Positions 60,568 through 64,000 of a stretch of DNA of 64,000 bases are shown here, one piece after another. Under the pieces are notes generated by a model, which ran no database searches, was not told the DNA's origin, and was given only the letters and a program-made list of their open reading frames with translations. How positions within the stretch are numbered: the stretch's first letter is position 1; each line of letters starts with the position of its first letter. The DNA comes from Alphaproteobacteria bacterium. GTDB taxonomy: Bacteria > Pseudomonadota > Alphaproteobacteria > Sphingomonadales > Sphingomonadaceae. The position numbers were made by a program, and so were the translations under genes. The stretch covers positions 62,001-126,000 of the forward strand of contig JAHJIJ010000018.1 of NCBI GenBank assembly GCA_018823325.1. Direction: 5' to 3'.

Positions 60568-61644
60568 CTAGTTCCGCTTGGGCAAAGGCGGCAGGGCCTT
60601 GGCTTCTTCCAATATGCTCGTGTCGATGAGCGTCGCAAGCTGCGCGCGCGTGCGCGGCGTGCGCTTGTCCTGCTTGGCGAGCCAGGCTTCCTCTTCCTCC
60701 AGCACGTCGAGCAGGTCGCCGGTCCAGTCGGCCAGCCAGTTGTGGTGCGACCAGCTCTGCTTGACCAGTTCGAGCGGATAGCCGCTGTGCTGGGCGACCA
60801 GCTGCTGAGCACGGGTCGGGTCGCGGCGCACCTCCTGCGTCGCATCGATGATTGCGCGGACCATGACGACGATGTTCCGCCGCATCTGCGGATCGGCCAG
60901 CGCGCCGGCGGTGGTGTTGAGATTGAAAAGCTCGCGATAAACGCCCTTGCCGCTGAACTCGATGGCATCGTCGCCAATCGCCTGCGCGGCGCGCTCGACT
61001 TCCGGCTCCCAGATCGCCACGGCATCGACCTTCCGGTCCGCCAGCGCCTGCGGCATGTCCGGCAGCTTCATGCCGACCATGGTGACGTCGTCGCTGGAGA
61101 GGCCGACGGTCTTGAGCATCTTCTGCGTGAAGAAGCCGGAGGAGGTGACGGAAATGGTCGCGATCCGCTTGCCCTTGAGGTCCGCCAGCGAATTGATGCC
61201 GGCGGATCTGCGGGCGACGATCCGGTACAGCCCTTCGGTGACGGTCATGATGATCCGCATCTCGGGGTTGCGCAGCGAGTAGCGCAGCGCCTGCGTCTCG
61301 GCATTGGTTGCGATGTCCGCGGGCGCGCTGGTGTCGTCCGGCGTTGCGCCGGGCTCGCCCACGAGATTGGCGACACTGCCGCGCCCGAGCGTGACGGGGG
61401 CGGGATAATAGGATTCCGCCGCGATGAAGACGGGAGCGAATTCGAAGACCGTTGTGTTGCCGAAGGCGCGGATCGGGCCCGCCTGCGCAGCAGCTGAGGA
61501 GGCAGCCGACGCCGAGGCAACCGGCGCGTCTGCCTGGGTGCAGGCCGAGGTGCTGGCGAGAAGCAGCGAAAGACCGGCAAGCAGGACGCCGCGACCGCGC
61601 CGGCGCGCGCTGCCATGGCTCACCGCCATATTGAATGCCGACAT
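60568..61644 (-). CDS. NitT/TauT-type ABC solute-binding lipoprotein (orphan)
   Basis: Periplasmic binding protein, 358 aa, that resembles SsuA/TauA/NrtA. The signal peptide ends in a lipobox (LASTSAC), giving a lipid anchor. Then FEFAPVFIAAESYY, SLADLKGKRIATISVTSSGFF, VDAVAIWEPEVERAAQA. Start ATG 61644 with AGGGAG upstream; the long upstream frame to 61944 is non-signal. No ABC ATPase or permease is adjacent, so its transporter must lie elsewhere. Ligand unknown. Confidence 0.8.
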   Translation of the reverse strand: MSAFNMAVSHGSARRRGRGVLLAGLSLLLASTSACTQADAPVASASAASSAAAQAGPIRAFGNTTVFEFAPVFIAAESYYPAPVTLGRGSVANLVGEPGATPDDTSAPADIATNAETQALRYSLRNPEMRIIMTVTEGLYRIVARRSAGINSLADLKGKRIATISVTSSGFFTQKMLKTVGLSSDDVTMVGMKLPDMPQALADRKVDAVAIWEPEVERAAQAIGDDAIEFSGKGVYRELFNLNTTAGALADPQMRRNIVVMVRAIIDATQEVRRDPTRAQQLVAQHSGYPLELVKQSWSHHNWLADWTGDLLDVLEEEEAWLAKQDKRTPRTRAQLATLIDTSILEEAKALPPLPKRN

Positions 61645-61846
61645 CCTCTTCTCCCTCGCAATCACGTTTGACGGCAGGAGGCTAGCGAGCGGCGATGCCG
61701 CCAGCAATGCATGGGACGGCATTGATCCTTGCCTGGGGTGGCGGGTGCGGTGAAGGAGGTGGGGGTCTGCTGGGTGTCGGCTTAAAGCTGAACTTCCAGA
61801 CACGACGCCATTGCGGACCTTTAGCTTAGGCATCAAAAAGCTGACG

Positions 61847-62371
61847 ATGAAGCTGCTCGTTCCCCTCCTGATTGTGTTCGCCGCCGCTTGCTCTGACGGA
61901 CAGTCAGCAGACCAGTCCATGGCTGATGCGCGGCAACACTCCATCCAACCTCAGGCGAAAATCCCACTCATTGGCCGCGTTAATGACTTCGCCGACATCA
62001 TTTCGGAAAAGCATGAGGCAGCGCTTTGGAAGCGTTTGACGAGATTCGAAGAGTCCACCAGTCACCAACTGGTTGTGGTGACGGTCAACTCTCTGGATGG
62101 GCAGGATATTTCGGATTACACCCGTGACCTCGCGAACGCATGGGGAATAGGTCGCAAGGACTACAACGACGGCGTGGTTATTCTCATCGCCCCCAATGAG
62201 CGGCAGGTGCGGATCGCTGTCGGCTATGGTTTGGAACAAGCATTGCCCAAATCACTTTGCAAAAGGATCATCGACGAACAGATGGTACCGCGCTTCCGCG
62301 AAGGGAAACTGGAATTGGGGATTGAGACAGGGGTAAGCACCCTGATCGAGAAGCTGACGCCGCAGCGCTGA
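61847..62371 (+). CDS. TPM-domain lipoprotein
   Basis: 174 aa, start MKLLVPLLIVFAAACSDGQ, a lipoprotein signal with lipobox AAAC. The rest is a TPM domain: IGRVNDFADIISEKHEAALWKRL, then HQLVVVTVNSLDGQDISDYTRDLANAWGIG and RQVRIAVGYGLEQALP. TPM-domain proteins are envelope proteins linked to protein assembly or turnover in various systems. A TTG at 61811 would lengthen it but lacks support. The DNA is richer in A/T than neighbours. Confidence 0.82.
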   Translation: MKLLVPLLIVFAAACSDGQSADQSMADARQHSIQPQAKIPLIGRVNDFADIISEKHEAALWKRLTRFEESTSHQLVVVTVNSLDGQDISDYTRDLANAWGIGRKDYNDGVVILIAPNERQVRIAVGYGLEQALPKSLCKRIIDEQMVPRFREGKLELGIETGVSTLIEKLTPQR

Positions 62372-62700
62372 TCGTCCGCTCTGCGCAACAAACTTGTCGA
62401 TTGCCCGCCCGTCGTCCGCCCTCAAAGCGGGGAGGGCAGATATAACGTCCCGGCTTTCAAAAGCGGACTGACCGGACACGAGAAATGGGGGACGTTGCCC
62501 AATCACCCGTTCGCCCTGAGCTTGTCGAAGGGCTGTCCTTCTTCTGCCCATGCTTCAAAGGTGAAGAACGGGGCTTCGACAAGCTCAGCCCGAACGGAAT
62601 AAGTATGAGAACAACCGCTTCCCACGCCAAAGCGGCCTTCAACTATGCGAGCCTGGCACATCAAAGCGGACGTTTATTCAGCACCGGCTTGCCACCCCGA
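62372..62700. other. Intergenic region with REP-like palindrome; no gene seen
   Basis: About 330 bases without a convincing coding frame. Its centre holds a REP-like inverted repeat (separate entry). Flanking sequence carries several AAAGCGG-type short repeats but no ribosome site with an adjacent start, no tRNA-like segment and no clear terminator with a U-tract. Confidence 0.5.
62507..62597. repeat. REP-like inverted repeat with long loop
   Basis: Two 24-base arms (62507-62530 and 62574-62597) are inverted copies that match at 22 of 24 positions, separated by 43 bases. Each arm contains the core AGCTTGTCGAAG. This core is a common sphingomonad and proteobacterial REP motif, often placed between convergent genes and sometimes acting at transcript ends. 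Confidence 0.7.
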
Positions 62701-64000
62701 TCAAGCCGCCGCCCGCGCCCGCAGCTCCAGCGCGGCCGCGATCAGGTCGCGCGTATAATTCGTTTGCGGCGCGTTGAAGATCTGCTGCGAGGAGCCCTGC
62801 TCAACGATCCTGCCGTTGCGCATCACCACCACTTCATGCGCAAGGGCGCGGACGACCTTGAGATCGTGGCTGATGAACAGATAGGTGAGGCCATGGCTCG
62901 CCTGCAGATTGCGCAGCAGATCGACGATCTGGGCCTGCACGGACATGTCGAGCGCCGAGGTGGGCTCGTCCAGGATCACGAGATCGGGCCGCAGGATGAT
63001 CGCGCGGGCAATGGCGATGCGCTGGCGCTGGCCGCCGGAAAATTCGTGCGGGTAGCGATCCAGCACCGCGGTGGAGAGGCCGACTTCCTCGATCATCGTC
63101 GCGACCGCCTCGTAGCGCTCCGCCGGGGTGAGATCGGGCCGATGGATCGGCAGCCCCTCCCCCACGATCTGGCCGATGGTCATCTTGGGGCTGAGGCTGG
63201 CGAAGGGGTCTTGGAAGACGATCTGCATCCGCTTGCGCAGCGGCCGCATCTGCTTCCAGTTGCGCTCGTGCAGCGGCTCGTCCTCGAACCAGATCGGCCC
63301 TTCCGAGCGACTGATGCGCAGCAGCGCGAGGCCGAGCGTGCTCTTTCCCGAGCCGGACTCGCCGACCACGCCGAGCGTATGCCCGCGCGGGATGGAGAGG
63401 GTGACGCCGTCCACCGCCTTCACGAAGGCGCGCGGCTTGCCGAACCAGCCCTTGATGGGGAAATGCACCTTCAGGTCCTCGGTACGGACCAGCGGTGGCG
63501 GATCGCCTTCGATCTTCAGTGGCTCGCCGCGCGGCGTCGCGTCCAGCAGCTTGCGGGTGTAGGCGTGCTGCGGATCATCGAAGATCTCGCTGGTGTTGCC
63601 GGCCTCGACGATGCGCCCCTGCGTCATCACGCACACGCGCTCGGCCATCTTGCGCACGACGCCAAGATCATGGGTGATGAGCAGCATGGCCATGCCGAGG
63701 CGCTGCTGGAGATCCTTGAGCAGATCGAGCACCTGCGCCTGCACGGTCACGTCCAGCGCGGTGGTCGGCTCGTCGGCAATGAGCAGGTCCGGCTCGTTGG
63801 CGAGCGCCATGGCGATCATGATGCGCTGGCGCTGCCCGCCGGAGAGCTGGTGCGGATAGGATTTGAGGCGGCTCTCGGCATCGCGCAGCCCGACCAGCTT
63901 GAGCAGATCGATGGTCTTGGCCACTGCCGCGGCCTTGGTGATCGCGGGATCGTGCAGCTTCATCGCCTCGATGATCTGCCGGTCGATGGTGTGGAGCGGA
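62701..64000 (-). CDS. Two-domain peptide ABC transporter ATPase (YejF/DppDF-like), partial
   Basis: The gene continues beyond the right edge; no start or first Walker A is present. The visible 420+ residues include the signature of the first nucleotide-binding domain ([15 protein letters not shown] and [12 protein letters not shown]) and a full second domain with Walker [28 protein letters not shown], signature [15 protein letters not shown] and [12 protein letters not shown]. Such fused ATPases power import of oligopeptides or microcin C-like peptides. Upstream of 63963 the frame stays open to the edge, reading [10 protein letters not shown]. Ends 3' at 62701 with an Ala-rich tail. Confidence 0.88.
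   Translation of the reverse strand, partial: PLHTIDRQIIEAMKLHDPAITKAAAVAKTIDLLKLVGLRDAESRLKSYPHQLSGGQRQRIMIAMALANEPDLLIADEPTTALDVTVQAQVLDLLKDLQQRLGMAMLLITHDLGVVRKMAERVCVMTQGRIVEAGNTSEIFDDPQHAYTRKLLDATPRGEPLKIEGDPPPLVRTEDLKVHFPIKGWFGKPRAFVKAVDGVTLSIPRGHTLGVVGESGSGKSTLGLALLRISRSEGPIWFEDEPLHERNWKQMRPLRKRMQIVFQDPFASLSPKMTIGQIVGEGLPIHRPDLTPAERYEAVATMIEEVGLSTAVLDRYPHEFSGGQRQRIAIARAIILRPDLVILDEPTSALDMSVQAQIVDLLRNLQASHGLTYLFISHDLKVVRALAHEVVVMRNGRIVEQGSSQQIFNAPQTNYTRDLIAAALELRARAAA

Overview
The window is a GC-rich, densely packed alphaproteobacterial chromosome segment, most likely from a sphingomonad (Sphingobium/Sphingomonas-like). The evidence is the gene order and gene content: a meso-diaminopimelate-type division and cell-wall (dcw) cluster ending ftsQ-ftsA-ftsZ, then a TPR/SPOR protein and a dGTPase-like gene rather than lpxC; the run argS-SPOR-nagZ-scpA-scpB-tatA-tatB-tatC; and ispH-thrB-rnhA. 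A sequence matching the general-stress sigma factor EcfG promoter (GGAAC-N17-CGTT) and several GANTC sites point the same way. The assignment rests on sequence impressions, not on a database search. No rRNA, tRNA, insertion sequence or CRISPR array was seen.

Layout. 1-1.8 kb: a secreted peroxiredoxin and recF, divergent. 1.8-23.6 kb (all minus strand): the dcw cluster read from mraZ (23.56 kb) to ftsZ (4.69 kb), followed by a TPR/SPOR protein and dgt. Nearly every junction overlaps by 1 or 4 bases, and a conserved-looking 72-aa ORF sits between murC and murB. Upstream of mraZ is a run of about seven GGGA-type repeats at roughly 10-base spacing, resembling MraZ boxes. 23.7-34.0 kb (minus): a GldG-like membrane protein, a small membrane protein, cysteine synthase, tatCBA, scpBA, nagZ, a SPOR protein, argS and a lipoprotein. 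34.4-37.1 kb (plus): ispH, thrB, rnhA and a 47-aa membrane protein with an EcfG-type promoter. 37.1-42.4 kb (minus): argG, katG and cfa, with a candidate small RNA between argG and katG.

42.5-53.8 kb: flavin reductase, rlmN, an M28 peptidase, an IalB-like secreted protein, dnaN, an A/T-rich membrane SRPBCC gene, a ferredoxin-NADP reductase, a CsgG-like protein, lepA and phnA. 53.8-57.3 kb is an accessory-looking stretch: a small DNA-binding-like protein, an HNH endonuclease with a frameshifted tail, short unknown proteins, a terminase-small-subunit-like HTH protein with palindromic operator-like repeats, and two Flp-type pilins (one only 38 aa). 57.4-64 kb: gmk, a DbpA-like RNA helicase, a UPF0178 protein, an orphan NitT/TauT-type solute-binding lipoprotein, a TPM-domain lipoprotein, a REP-like palindrome, and a two-domain peptide ABC ATPase that runs off the right edge.

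How the genes work together. The core of the window couples peptidoglycan precursor synthesis (murE/F/D/C/B/G, mraY, ddl) to septum assembly (ftsL-like, ftsI, ftsW, ftsQ, ftsA, ftsZ), with wall recycling (nagZ), two SPOR proteins, chromosome condensation (scpAB), Tat export and DNA replication/repair (dnaN, recF) nearby. The most noteworthy non-routine signals are the mraZ repeat array, the EcfG-driven micro-protein, the anti-Shine-Dalgarno-looped small RNA candidate, the frameshifted HNH gene and the tiny pilin.
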